This document shows positions 1 through 12,539 of a DNA stretch of 64,000 bases, one piece after another (the stretch's first letter is position 1; the number at the start of each line of letters is the position of its first letter). The translations under genes were made by a program, and so were the position numbers. The notes beneath the pieces are model-generated. The model was given only the letters and a program-made list of their open reading frames with translations, ran no database searches and had not been told where the DNA came from. Source of the DNA: Lycocorax pyrrhopterus obiensis (Eukaryota > Chordata > Aves > Passeriformes > Paradisaeidae). The stretch covers positions 4,557,199 through 4,621,198 of the forward strand of contig JACSVZ010000007.1 in the NCBI GenBank assembly GCA_014706295.1, in the 5' to 3' direction.

Positions 1-2026
1 GAAACTTCACTCACGCAAGAAAACTTTTATTAGAGGTTACTTGGCTTAATTAAGGACACAGAATCTTTAGCAAAAAATCTTTCTCGTGCCATTTTTCTAA
101 GCTATGATTTTGACTACATTTGGCTGCTGTTTAATGACTTTAGATATTCAAATGCCCTGCGGATATGCCAGAGTTTCGAAACAGAGAGCACAGTTAATTT
201 TGTTGACAAAGAAAATCCATTTTAGGATATTGAAGAAACAATCCAATATTATTTTTTTAATTTTTTTTAGAACTTTTATAATAGTTGTGTAAAAAGACAA
301 TCTGACCATATGGTCATTAAAATTCTTCACAGTGTAAGAAGTATTTCACAGCACCTAAATCATAAATATGGAAAATACAGAGAAATTGAACTCTTCTAGA
401 CAACATACACTTAACCCGTCCCAAACTGAGTTTATTCAGAACTTCTAAAATACAGGAAAGTAGTTGCTATGAAGTCCTTTTATGAAATGTCTTAAGAACA
501 TCACAAGAAAACAAATCACCTAATTTATTTTTCAAAACTTATCAGCTCAAATAAATATAGGAAAAAAATAGATTCCAAGAAAACTCGTAATTAAAGAGCA
601 TTTCCAGCGCTTTATGTGTAGGTTATTGCTTCTAGTTGAAAAAGTAAGAACTGGTGACAGTCTTTTCTCAGGCAAAATTTCAATCAAACTGACAGCAATT
701 ATGTCTGTACAGTGACTGCAGAGTGGGGCTTATTGTTAATTGTTTCTGTTTCTCAGACAGAAAAACATATTCAACACAGCTGCCAGAATAAAAGTAAATA
801 AACTAATAATCAATTTTAAAACATCACCATACTACTTTAAAATGCTTATATCATGACTTCTGAATAATAACACAGTAAGACTATTTTTAAAAAAGAAAAA
901 AAAAAGGAGAGGAAAGCAGATTTCCAACAAAATGTCATACTTCAGCAAGAACATTTGTGACACATGGTCTCTCTCCTAGACTTCAACAAGAGGTTCCCAT
1001 GCACAGGTCAAAACTGGTTTGAGGCCTCAGATGTGAATTCCTTTCCCTTAAAAAACTTGGGAAATTTTCCCATTCATTTAAATTAGCGCTGAACTGATAC
1101 TTCACTTAAACCATAATAACATATAGGTAATCTCACATATTTCCAAGTTTCCACATTTCTTGAATGGCAAAATGAATCCGGGATTTTTTGTCTCCTTTTT
1201 AGAATTTCCAAAGTAAGTCAGGCTATTAAATCAATGGAGCTACTTCAGTGCTGAGTACTAAACCATATAGTAAGACAGCCAGAATGTGGTCCCTTGAAAA
1301 GTAACTATGAATGACTTTCATACACCAGGGGACAATTATATTAATATACGTGGCTTATTATACAAAATCAGCAATTATAAAGACTTCTAGGTTTTGGAAA
1401 AAAAGCCCTTTCAGAAAATAGTTACAAAATAAAAAATTAGAGCCATTAGTATTCTATTTGAGTTCACAAATCAAGGGATACCATGATAACTCTAATCATC
1501 AAGCCTTGTCTCAGTTTACAACAATTTCCTTCCTCAAAACAGAAGACATTAACAACAAAAAGCTTTTGATGAGGACATCTAAGTTAAGCACGCTATAGTA
1601 CACTTTTGTCTTTTCTTTAATCACCTTTTTGGCACATTGCAAAATCCAGTTGCTCACTTGGATTTCCCCGACAGACAGAATCAATTCATTTTGGATTAAT
1701 TATGGAGAACCACATTCTTCTTTACAGGAGGGTCAACTTGGTGGCTATTACCCATCTATTGTTAAGTCTTAAAACTTCGTAAAGCAAACAGGGATGCCTG
1801 ATTCACTGTAATTTTGTCTTCCAGGAATGTTTGATTGGAATCAATAAGGTTTTAAAATCTATATACTCTGACAAATTTCTAGGTCAAGAAATCTTAATAA
1901 AAATTAGCAAGATCTGCTTTAGAACATCAACTGAATCATCATTACAAGGTGACTGAACTGCAGCACCCTTGACTAAAAGCAACAGAGAAAAGCTTTGATT
2001 ACCTTAGTTGACCTGTGGGAACACTT

Positions 2027-2185
2027 TCAGCTCTGCTTCTCCTGGATGGTGATATAAGAGAGAAATTGTCTGTACTGCTTGATTTGTAGCTGTCTATACA
2101 TCTGATGCTCCATCACAGCTCTGAACTGATTTTGTTTGATGTGGAGAACAATGTTGAAATCTTGACCTTCTTGATACCACTGCTG
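2027..2185 (-). other. Unrecognised exon-like ORF, possible terminal coding exon
   Basis: On the - strand a pyrimidine-rich stretch ends in a plausible splice acceptor (AATCAGCAG). After it, about 50 codons stay open to a TGA stop at the low-coordinate end. The translation is rich in Q, Y, I and K, begins WYQEGQDFNIVL and ends IQEKQS, which reads more like protein than the surrounding AT-rich noise. The open frame also extends upstream of the acceptor to a Met near 2341, giving 104 codons in total. I do not recognise the family. It could be an alternative end of a - strand transcript such as DCDC1, a decayed element, or chance. No function is proposed. Confidence 0.2.
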
Positions 2186-3330
2186 ATTGCAGGCGAGTGT
2201 TGTGGGCAAATAGAAGTTGTTTAGAGCTCTGCTTCCCTTCAATATTTTAACAGTTTTTTTCAAAAAGAGAGGAAAACATTTCATGAAACAAAAATATGAT
2301 AAATGCAGTTCAGATTTTATCTTTTTGCTCTGGTCTTTCAACTACTGTAAATTAGTATTAATTGACTGTACAGAGCTCAGAAAAGCCTACCACATCTTAA
2401 TTAAAGCTGCAAAACACCTTATGAAACTGTGTTAATACTTTCATCCTGATTCTTATTTCTGCAAACATTATTTCAGAATTCAGCTCAATTAATTTTTGCA
2501 CAAGCTGGGATCAGAAAGGCAATGCACAAAGTGCTGTAGGACAGGATTATGGTGAAGTACAGCAGGTATTTCAGCTATGCTACGCTGCACTGGCACATAG
2601 CCTGTGCTAGTCTTCCTCATACTAAATGAACACTGAATTATCTCATAAGCTAGAAAAGAAAGGCATTATTTGCATAAAAACATTAAAAATAATGAGAACA
2701 AAAGCCTCCAACTTTCAGTTCGGGGCTGCTGCTAATGACACAAAATTACTTTATACCATAGGCCAAAAGCCTAGATGTAATGTTCACCCACATGAAGATC
2801 AAGCAATCCAATTTTATCCAGTCTTTGGAAGATCCAAATCAGCACTAGTGTAACTGTGCCAAGAGCAGTATAAAAGATCAAGAAGAAGCAAGAAAGAAAT
2901 TGGATGAGATCAAGCCCTCATTGTCCTTTCATATTCAAGTAACTTTTAAGTATCAGAATATTCCCATTATGAATTACAAAAATGATGTCACAGCAAATGG
3001 GAACTTCATAATTTGTCCACATGGATTGCAGTATTTCTACCTAGGAAATCCTTAAACTAATTTACTTCTTAGGAATATTAAATACTGGTTTTCAACTGAA
3101 TAAAAGTTGTTTTAGTATTATGAGATCTGAGCACGCTATTTGTATTTGCATCGACTAGTGACAGCAACAGGGCATTATTTTTGCAAATATTCTTTTCTTT
3201 AAAACACCACTTTGTTTCCCACTTCAAAAGCAGAAAATAATTACAAAACCAGAAACAAATTTCTTTATACAATAAAATTGCCATTATTTACTGTGTAGAT
3301 AACATGCTTTTTAGCAGATAAAATCCTTAC

Positions 3331-3430
3331 TTGCCACTCATGAACGATTTTGATGGAATATTACCAGTACTGTTGGCATTAAGTAGGAATGATCTTGCGT
3401 ACATGGCAATTAAACCCCTGTGTAAGAGGT
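3331..3430 (-). other. Unrecognised 100-nt exon-like segment with splice signals
   Basis: Read on the - strand, the segment follows a pyrimidine-rich acceptor (TTTGCTACCCCAG) and ends at a good donor (GTAAGG). One frame is open throughout and includes the peptides GLIAMYARSFLL and NIPSKSFMSG. The frame also continues past the donor for about 20 codons, so the splice reading is not forced. It could be a small DCDC1 or lineage-specific exon. I do not recognise the peptide, and chance is a fair alternative. Confidence 0.15.
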
Positions 3431-6029
3431 CTGGGGTAGCAAAGGGCTACTAATTTCCAGCAATATGAACTCATGAAATCTCTTTTCATTAAATTATACT
3501 ATACAAGGAAAACATCTACAGAGCTTTTACTGTTCCCCAGTCCTTGTCCAGCTTTTTCTTACAGTTTGCCCTCATCATAGCAACTCTTTCTACACACAGT
3601 GATTGTAAACCTTAGGATACTTGTGCACACACTCCAATTCCTTAACCGAGGTGGTTTCAAACAGAACACTCAAGCATGCAATCACCAACAATAATCTTAG
3701 CTGGTTTACACTCTGAGAAAACTCACATTTAGATGTAACTCTGGTGCCCCATCCTACTACAGATTAAACACCATAAAGAGGATGTCTTAATATGTGGAAA
3801 CTGCATAAAAAGGTCAATTTGAAATGGCATCCACTAGTCAGGAGAAAAAGATTGATGCTGCATATTAAAGCATATTAAATTTCGCTAGCTGCTGACACCA
3901 AGATGTTGAGATCCTATTTTTGCAGCGCAAGTAAACATATCCAGGTAGAGATACCGAGAGAAAAGATTTTGAAGCCAGAACTTTAAACAGGAAAAGAAAT
4001 GAAAACAAATAAAAACCTAAAGAGCTCTCACAATTTCTTTTCCCATATAAAAGCAATTAAACTTTGGTTTATTCATGGCCAAAACACTGAGGTATTTTTG
4101 TAATTATTACAGAAGGAACTTCTACTTCCAGTTACTTGTACATTCTGAAATTCAAAATTTCTATTCTGCTGCTCTTGAGGAATTTTCTCATTATTCATTG
4201 TTGTCAAACTAAAGCACATCTCCATATTTCTTTTTAAATAGAGAGCAACTGTATATCAAAAATAAAAAATTAATTAATTAATAGTTATACAGTTTTCTAA
4301 GACATAAATCTGCACCTGACTAATATTTTTCTTTGCTAAGTTAAAAACACAGTTACTTTAACGGACGGTGGTTCAGTAACAGCGGTACAGGTCAAAGTTA
4401 TCACACAGTTTGGGATGTGAATTCAAAAGCAGGATAATGACAGTTGCCAAGGATTTGTGCTTGCTGTCGCTTACTACCAGTGTTGCCTGTCAAATTGTCT
4501 CTTTTTCTCGTACTGAAGCCATGGAATTTTTTACGGATAGCAATTACTTACGATACACAATGAAGTACATCAGATGTAACACCCACCCTCTAGCCCTTCA
4601 TTGTTTGGTCGTCTCTGTTATTTCTAGTCATCCATTTTCACCTAAATTATTTATTTATACTGCATATTTGACAAGCATGTATTCTTTGCTTTATTTTATT
4701 TCAGTGGTTGTTCAAAAGATACGGTGATTTATTTCAATGTTCTCCTACTTAAAATTACCTTATTTTTATTCTAGTTAGCACTGTCTGAACTGCAAAGGCA
4801 TTTTGTTTATCTATCAAAAGTATTAAAAATTAAAATAATGGCAATATCAGGTCTTAACCATGATGGAGGGATTAAGCAAATCTTATATTTATCCACAGTT
4901 TGTTTACATTTTTATTTTTCTCCAGTTGTCAAATGCATTTGCATTTACAATATTGTTGCACTATGTGCATGTGTGCTCCAGATAACCATATATTAATATA
5001 CCCTTATATTGATAGATGAGCACAGGATGTTTCATATATTATGGTCCTAAAACATTTTCTGGTACAGGCCTGCATTAACATCATCATAAGACTTGTGGAA
5101 ACTCTAAATTACATTTTATTATACAAGAAACCCACAAAATACACTATTTACATGATAAAAACCAAAACCTAATAGTTTATCAAATTTCATGTTTGGGAAA
5201 CTGCCTTCATAAAAACTCACCCAACAAAGGACAGCTTTATACACATAATCGGTATCATTTTGAGAGGGAGCTTCTTCAACAAACTAAACTGATCTCAACT
5301 CACACAGCAGTAGGAGAGAAGAGGTGATTATTTTTCTTGTATTAAAAAAAAAAATTAAAATCTCACCAGATCTCCTACTTTTCTCCTAATTCTCTTTCAA
5401 ATTGCCGGCTATCATGAAACTACAATCCATTCTAAATGAGGACACGCTGAGTAATAACCTAATAAGTACAGGCTGTCTGTGAAACTCATGTCCCACTAAA
5501 ATTATTGGGAATTTTGCCAACAGCTTGAATGAAAATTTTCTCCTGCATCTCTGAGTTGATGAATAGAAAGAAACTGTTCCTCCTTTCTCTGTCACTTCTC
5601 CACCGAAACCCTGGCATCCCACAGATCTCTGGCTATGAAAGTTTTTCTCCAGTACGCTTAAGAAAAGAAAATAAATGAGACTGCTCAGGGAGGCAAGTGA
5701 TGCTTAGCACAGAAGAAAATGTTTGAACAGTTCTTCTTGGCTATCACAAAAATCTGAGATACTTTGCTATCTCTTCTTAATTACTACAGAGAAACTACAC
5801 AGCACCCAATGAATCTCTTCTGTCTCCCGCCAAGTGCCTGGAAAAGGCAAAAACTACTCTGCCTGAAGAACGAAGTTGCCACACTACGGAAAAGAGGTTA
5901 GGGCAAAGAAATGAGAACATACATATTTTTGGTCCTTGACCAAAATAATGCTCTCGCAGAAACTGACAATTGAGGTATCACAGCACAGTTTTACTGGTCG
6001 GGTAGGTAAGAAGGCCAAAAAAAAGCTGC

Positions 6030-6300
6030 AGAAGCTTGAAGTGCCGCTTATACTTGCACACTAAAAGTGCAAGGCTGCCATCTGCTCCCAGGCTCCTCTG
6101 TGAGGCAGGGAAACAAGGGCAGCAGCCCCTTGGGATGTGGGAAGGCTGGAAGGGCCCCGGCTCATCCCGCTCCCGGGGCTCGGCTGCTGGGCTCGGGGCC
6201 AGCTCTGCTTCCCTGCGGGGCGCGGGGAGCCGCCACACAGCTCCGGGCAGCCGGGCCCGGCCTCCGGCCTCCTGCCCTGCCCCGGGACCGCCGAGGGGCC
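6030..6300. other. GC-rich, CpG-containing flank of the minisatellite
   Basis: Base composition switches abruptly from AT-rich to strongly GC-rich at about 6100. The segment from 6150 to 6300 contains many CpG dinucleotides and is not itself tandemly repeated; the repeat begins at about 6300. It could be an orphan CpG island, the ancestral sequence from which the repeat expanded, or part of a GC-rich retroposon. No promoter element or exon is recognised. Confidence 0.5.
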
Positions 6301-7350
6301 GAGGGGCCCTGGCACAGCCCCATCCCTGCCCCTGCAGCCCGGGATCTGCCCTGGCACAGCCCCATCGCTGCCCCTGCAGCCCGGGATCTGCCCTGGCACA
6401 GCCCCATCCCCGCTCCTGCACCCCGGGATCTGCCCTGGCACAGCCCCATCCCTGCTCCTGCACCCCGAGATCTGCCCTGGCACAGCCCCATCCCTGCTCC
6501 TGCCCCTGCAGGATCTGCCCGGGAACAGCCCCATCGCTGCTCCTGCAGCCCGGGATCTGCCCTGGCACAGCCCCATCCCTACTTCTGCCCCTGCAGGATC
6601 TGCCCTGGCACAGCCCCATCGCTGCCCCTGCAGCCCGGGATCTGCCCTGGCACAGCCCCATCCCTGCTCCTGCACCCCGGGATCTGCCCTGGCACAGCTC
6701 CATCCCTGCTCCTGCACCCCGGGATCTGCCCTGGCACAGCCCCATCCCTGCTCCCGCACCCCGAGATCTGCCCTGGCACAGCCCCATCCCTGCTCCTGCA
6801 GCCCGGGATCTGCCCTGGCACAGCTCCATCCCTGCTCCTGCACCCCGGGATCTGCCCTGGCACAGCCCCATCGCTGCCCCTGCACCACGGGATCTGACCT
6901 GGCACAGCCCCATCCCTGTTCCTGCACTCCAGGATCTGCCCTGGCACAGCCCCATCCCTGCTCCTGCCCCTGCAGGATCCCCCTGGCACAGCCCCATCCC
7001 TGCTCCTGCTCTGCACCCCGAGATCTGCCCTGGCACAGCCCCATCCCCGCTCCTGCACCCCGGGATCTGCCCTGGCACAGCCCCATCCCTGCTCCTGCCC
7101 CTGCAGGATCTGCCCCTGGCACAGCCCCATCCCTGCTCCTGCCCCTGCAGGATCTGCCCGGGAACAGCCCCATCCCCGCTCCTGCACCCCGAGATCTGCC
7201 CTGGCACAGCCCCATCCCTGCTCCTGCCCCTGTAGGATCCCCCTGGCACAGCCCTATCCCTGCTCCTGCCCCCCGGGATCTGCCCTGGCACAGCCCCATC
7301 CCTGCTCCTCCTCTGCACCCCGGGATCTGCCCTGGCACAGCCCCGGCCCA
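6301..7350. repeat. GC-rich minisatellite, about 42-bp unit, 25 copies
   Basis: A unit made of ATCTGCCCTGGCACAGCCCC followed by ATCCCTGCTCCTGCACCCCGGG repeats from about 6303 to 7345. I count 25 copies of the GGCACAGC/GGAACAGC core, with a mean spacing near 43 bp. Variants include CAGCCCGGG versus CACCCCGAG junctions, an expanded CTGCCCCTGCAGG form in several copies, and GGAACAGC in two. Because the usual unit is 42 bp (a multiple of three), frames without stops run through the array on both strands and generate spurious ORFs of about 200 to 480 codons. The + strand is C-rich and the - strand G-rich. Copy number is probably polymorphic. Confidence 0.95.
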
Positions 7351-9119
7351 CCCCTGTGAGGGCTCTCAAGACACACCAGGATCGCTCTCCTTCAATAAAT
7401 ACGTGCTGTACCTTGTTGTTTTTCATCATTCATGTACTTCCTTTGCTACAAAAATATCTTAAGCTTTCCTGACTGAAACCAGGTACTAACACCATGACTC
7501 GGTGCTCCAGTTTGCTGTTCGACCAAACAGGAAGAACTGGTATCTAGAGATGAAGAAATGTGAGAAGACAAAATTGGTTTAGATTCCAGGACTACTAAGT
7601 CAGCTGCAGATGGATCAGAAATGAAGGATTTGAACTTTTCAGAGCTAAAATTTTAAATAAAGGTGAAAGTTGAAAATCAGCATATCTGTAGGGTTTTGAG
7701 TTATTTTTCCCCTTATTTGAATAAAACTGAGGGTACACCAAACAGAGAAAGTATAAAATTACATTAAACATTCTTCATCTCTTCATACTTATTCTGAGAC
7801 TGATGCTAACAAAATATTTACTGGATTATATTTTTACAGTTTATCACACAGCAGCAAACTAAACATCTTTGACAAATGACATGAGTGAAAAGTTCCTATG
7901 CCTTTACTCATACTTTTTTGCTAATGTAGGTTGTGCATCCATGTGGCACAAAGACATTTGCAAAGTTTAGAGCTCATCACTTTTTTGTGATGATGCACAT
8001 GCCATATGGTATTTTTCCTGAGCACTTATTAGACTTCTGTTGTTTGCCATTTCCTGTTTAGAAGTACAAAAGATTGTAACTAAAATGAAAGCATGAGCTT
8101 TTTGTTAAGATTGATGATTAAATATTGATTAAAAAAAAAGAACTAATCTTGTATCATTGTTTTCTCTACAGCTTTTGAGAACATGGTGGGGTTCAGACAG
8201 TTTTGTTTGGAATCTCTCTGTATCTTGCATATTTCTCTTTTCTGGAGTAGGAAGATTAGAAACTGAAAAGGAAATTCGGAGGCTATAAACAGAGAAATTA
8301 CACTGTCTGTAGATTTAGATTAATCTGATTATCTGTACAATTATCTATACAATCAAATCAGAAACACCTGAAATCAAATCATACAGATTTTCAATAAATC
8401 CATCTCTTCTCTTCTTGTCTTCTCCCTACTGCCCTCCATCTCCACTGTCCATATAGAAATTGAACCACAACTGCTGTGTTTCAGGAGTTGTTTCTACCAA
8501 GACATCACCAAGAAATCAGGAGCTTTGTAACTATTTTATTTCTTTTAACAGGAAGGGATTTGGAGTTTTTTATTGGTGGTTTTTTTTTTTTTTAATTTAG
8601 GAGAAAACAAGTATGCAATAGACCTTCAGATAAAATGGCCTCAGTCCAGGTCAGAATTTACATAAACCTATGACAGATCACTGGCTTTTGGACATACACA
8701 GAGTCTAATATTTTACCTATAATTGGTTGAGATAGACCGGTCACTTGAGAAACTCTTAAATTTTTTTTTAATGCATGAGATCTGCCATCTGATGAGGAAG
8801 TTGCCTGTGAGAGGGAAACTTTCATGGTGTTACTGCAAAAACTCCGCTGACAAAATCTTACAAAGTAGGTTCTTAAAGTGAGAGCCCGTCTTAATACCGC
8901 GTGAAGATCAACATTTGAATGTATGTTTTATTTTAATGAAAAGAAACAACTTACAATCCCCACAGTTAGCTGCACTATTTTTCAGAAACAAGACTTTATG
9001 GGTTGATGCCTGTAACAGCTTAGCAATCACAGTTACCAGTGAGACGAACAGTAGCAGTAAATAGCAAAGCAAACCTGAAGCTGGCCTTTCCAGTTTAAGA
9101 GATTTCTGCACATACTTAC

Positions 9120-9157
9120 ACGGCTGTTTAATGTAAAGCGTGCCAGTGTGTCCATTA
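9120..9157 (-). other. Possible 38-nt micro-exon with start codon
   Basis: On the - strand a pyrimidine-rich tract ending GTTTGCACTGCAG forms a strong acceptor. It is followed by 38 nt and a near-consensus donor, GTAAGTATG. The 38 nt begin TA-ATG and encode MDTLARFTLNSR exactly to the donor in phase 0. The orientation and position fit an early exon of the divergent gene expected here (DCDC1). I do not recognise the peptide as the start of DCDC1, so this is a splice-signal prediction only. A larger ORF in another frame (8908-9279) overlaps it. Confidence 0.2.
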
Positions 9158-10047
9158 CTGCAGTGCAAACAGAAGCAGATCTGTTTCTTGGCAGGACTGA
9201 AGCCCTGTTGTGCATGTCTTAAATGAATGTTTGCACTTGAAGTATATATTATTATCTTCAGTCTACAAAATGCAGACATACCATCATGTCATTTAGATCA
9301 GCATGACCAACTTTAAACATTCTGTTCACTGAAAACAGCCACAAAATCTTTTAGTCCTACAAACTGATTCATTTGACTAGTTATGCAAATTGGTCACTGT
9401 TTCATTGCCCTCCCAAATTCCTTGATTTAGTCTTTCTTCTAGATCTTCTGTTAGATAGATTGACTTGGGCGTTTTTTTGTGGCAGGATTTTGTTAATGAT
9501 ATTTCTGAACAGTGTCTAACACAATTGGCCCTGAACTTGCCCGAAATATCAATGGAAAACATCCCCCCCACCAATCAACTTTAAGGTAACAATAAGGTAA
9601 TAAAGTAGAGCACAGTAATTCTGTGAGCCAAAAGAAAAGCCAATTGTACTGCTGAAATATAATTTTAATATTAAACTACATGAATATCAGTATCAGTTCC
9701 AAAAATCAGAAAGAAATGCAAATTTTATTCAGTAACATTTCTTTCCATTTGACTGGCTCGATATCTGATATGACTGACTACTATTCCTCCTTTAAATATC
9801 TTAACCTTTAAACATACATTGGTGACATGCATTATCTCAAACCAGCTTTGTTTACCCTGTGCTTACTTTTATGAACTTTACACAGTCTAGCTCAGCATCC
9901 AACTTGATGATGAAGTAATATGGTCTAATGGCTAAGTGACATCAGAATGGGCAGGCTTGCTCCCGTCTTCCATCTCTTCCCCTTGTCCCGGACAAATTCT
10001 CCAGCCACCTTCTCTGTGCTGACACTGACACATGACAAATCTGTTTA

Positions 10048-10319
10048 GTGAAGCTAAATCACCAGAAAAATAATACATTTTTTGGCGGAATTAGATTTTT
10101 GCTCCTTTATCTTCATGAACTATTTCACTGTGGGGTCACACAAAAGGCAGTGCTGATGCAAGGGCAGCAAGAGCTCGTGACTGAAGCAGATGAAGAAGGA
10201 ATGGCAGAAGAATTTTGCCATTTTCACTGGTCATTAGATCAGCACACCTGTATCTTCAAACTACATGTTTCAGTTCAAACTGAAGAGACAAAAGCTTTCC
10301 TTAAGGTAAGACTGAAAAA
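10048..10319 (+). other. Exon-like ORF ending at a GTAAG donor, unrecognised
   Basis: A + strand ORF of 112 codons starts at 10048, and a good donor (AAG followed by GTAAGACT) lies inside it at 10320. The 90 codons before the donor contain an acidic stretch (VTEADEEGMAEEF) and a mixed hydrophobic/polar stretch, which is unusual for AT-rich noise. No known gene is expected on this strand here, and I recognise no domain. It could be an unannotated upstream exon of a + strand transcript, a decayed element, or chance. Confidence 0.15.
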
Positions 10320-12539
10320 TATATGTAATACAGGAATATTTAATGAAATGGTTTTTGAGGTACAGCAGGTATATTCTTCCCTGTAATATTAAAAGGACTT
10401 TACCACTTGCTGTTGTACTTGGAATGTACTTTAGTCTTTAAAAGAATTCACGTAATGGAAATATGTTAATCAAAAGTATGATAAATTATAAACTGTACCT
10501 CTAAAGAAAATAAGCAAAAGCCAATTGGCCCAGTGCTTTTCTTCAACAAACATGTGGAAACATATCCAATTATTTTGGAAAGCGCCAATTAAAATAAAAT
10601 GAATAATCTAAACAGCAGAACTAAATATTTCATTTTATAATTACCTTTCTCAAGAAGCTGGCTTTAACACAAACTGTGAAATGCTGTCAATCTGTCATGT
10701 TTGCAAGCTTTATCCACACCACAGTTGTTGCATCCTTGCCTTTGTGTATATTGCACTTTGCATTAGCAAGTAACCGAAGTGACATTAAACAGACCCATTT
10801 CTGATAAGGGTATTCAAATATCTGAATATTTGGCTTAAATACATCAGAATAAAGATCAAGGTATACCAAAAACGGAGTCTTATTTAGTCTTTTGATTGAA
10901 TTTGAAAAAAAAGGAGAAATATGACATAACATGTGTCTCTATACACATGGTTAGCAGCATGTGACTGTGCAGAATGTGAACATGGGCACACGAAGGAGAA
11001 GAAGGAAAGAGGTCCTTTTGTTTGAAAAATCCATGTGCAATACAGGCCTAACTGCAATGGAATACTGAGAGAGTGGATGGATATTAAAACTGTTCTGTGT
11101 TCTGTGACAGACATGACAAAAGGAAAGCCATAAAATGGTACTCCTTGTTTTCAGAGGTGCAGAAGGATATCGAGAGCAATGGGTATCACAGAGTTTCTTA
11201 CAGTCTCACAGAGCATGATGGAATTCATTTTTAATGAATCCTACTGAGCCTGCATGACAAAATCAGCATTGAAAGTACAAAATCTGACAACAGTTACTAC
11301 AGCGTGTACTGGCATAGAACTGGGAAAAAAAACAAGTTGATTTTTATGTATGTAAAATCTAACCTCCAAGAGCTAGACCTTGAATTCTGACAGAATAAAT
11401 AAGATTCCTCACAATGATCATGAGGCCTCAGCAGGAAGGGCATGGTCGTACCGGCCTAAATGTGCTACCTTTTCCACCAACAAACACCCAGGATGTGAGT
11501 GAGGCCTTTTATAGCATGATAATACCTCAAAGGAAATCCCATTATGATGAAAATGGGGATTAGAATTTACCATACTGCCGAAGTGTGGCCAAGTAATGGT
11601 AGTTTATTGATGAATGAGACCCCCACTCTCAAACAAAAGTGTGCTGGTAACTACAGATTGTTGGGCCAGGACAGAGTTTATTACATATATGAAAAATACA
11701 CATCTTGGAGAATTTGACACCTGGAGGTTTTCTCTACACTAGTTCTGTTTCTTGTTACCCTTTCATTCCACCACTGGTCACTACCAGAGGTAGAAGGTTA
11801 AGTACGTGTTTAATCCTGGCTTTGTGCTCATAGAAGAAACCACATTAATAAAGTAGATGGTTGTGAAGTTTGCCACCATGAGAAAACACTCCAACCCTAT
11901 TCTTTCTTACTAACATTGGAACATAAAATATGATAATAAAGTGAGTTTTCAAATGCAATTTGTTTAAATTATCAAGTTTGCAAAGTCAAGCATTGAAAAT
12001 CAAGATAAAAATACAAACTTGCACTTGCAGCTTTATTTGACTTCAAATACATGAACTCTGATAGACTTAGCAACATAATAATTTCTTTTTATGATTCATC
12101 CAATTTCCTCACTTGTCTGAGCCAGAACATGCAGGGAAATGAGGAAAAAAAAAGAATTGTCTCATGGGTAAGGTCTGCTCTCCCAGATAAATGGGATATC
12201 ATTCTTGTCTTTGTCCTAGAAGGCTAAAGTGATATTGAATAAGTCATCTCAACCAAATTTTCCCAGGAAAAACACAAACACTGGCCACATTGCCTAGATA
12301 CCTGATTTGAAGAATCTGTGATCTGTTTTTACAGTTTTTCCACTAACTGTAAATTAAGGAGATGCATTATAAAAATAAGGAGATGTAAATTATAGGAGTT
12401 TCATATTCCACAGCTCAAACAATGTGTAAATATTTATGGCAAAAAGTTGGAGAGGAATAGGTAAAATCCAGGGTAAATTTGGCAGGCTAAAAAGGGAGGT
12501 AAATAATTTGTCACAGGGCACAAGAGTAAAAGCCATGCT

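Larger units (their letters stand above)
1..5977. other. AT-rich flank without confirmed genes (expected DCDC1 5' region)
   Basis: The stretch is AT-rich, lacks recognisable CR1 copies and holds only short ORFs. In vertebrates the neighbour of DNAJC24 on this side is DCDC1, transcribed away from it on the - strand, so this is probably a DCDC1 5' intron or upstream sequence. That rests on synteny and not on any DCDC1 exon seen here. Two - strand segments look exon-like and are listed separately (2027-2185 and 3331-3430). Confidence 0.5.

Noticed and set aside
5978..7462. ORFs of 200-483 codons on both strands through the GC-rich region
   Set aside because: They are produced by a 42-bp tandem repeat without stops; several frames on both strands are open at once and the translations are just repeat units.
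8908..9279. 123-codon - strand ORF with a hydrophobic segment resembling a membrane helix
   Set aside because: It has no recognisable family, and the strong splice signals within it at 9114-9159 argue for a different use of the sequence. It is kept only as context for the micro-exon idea.
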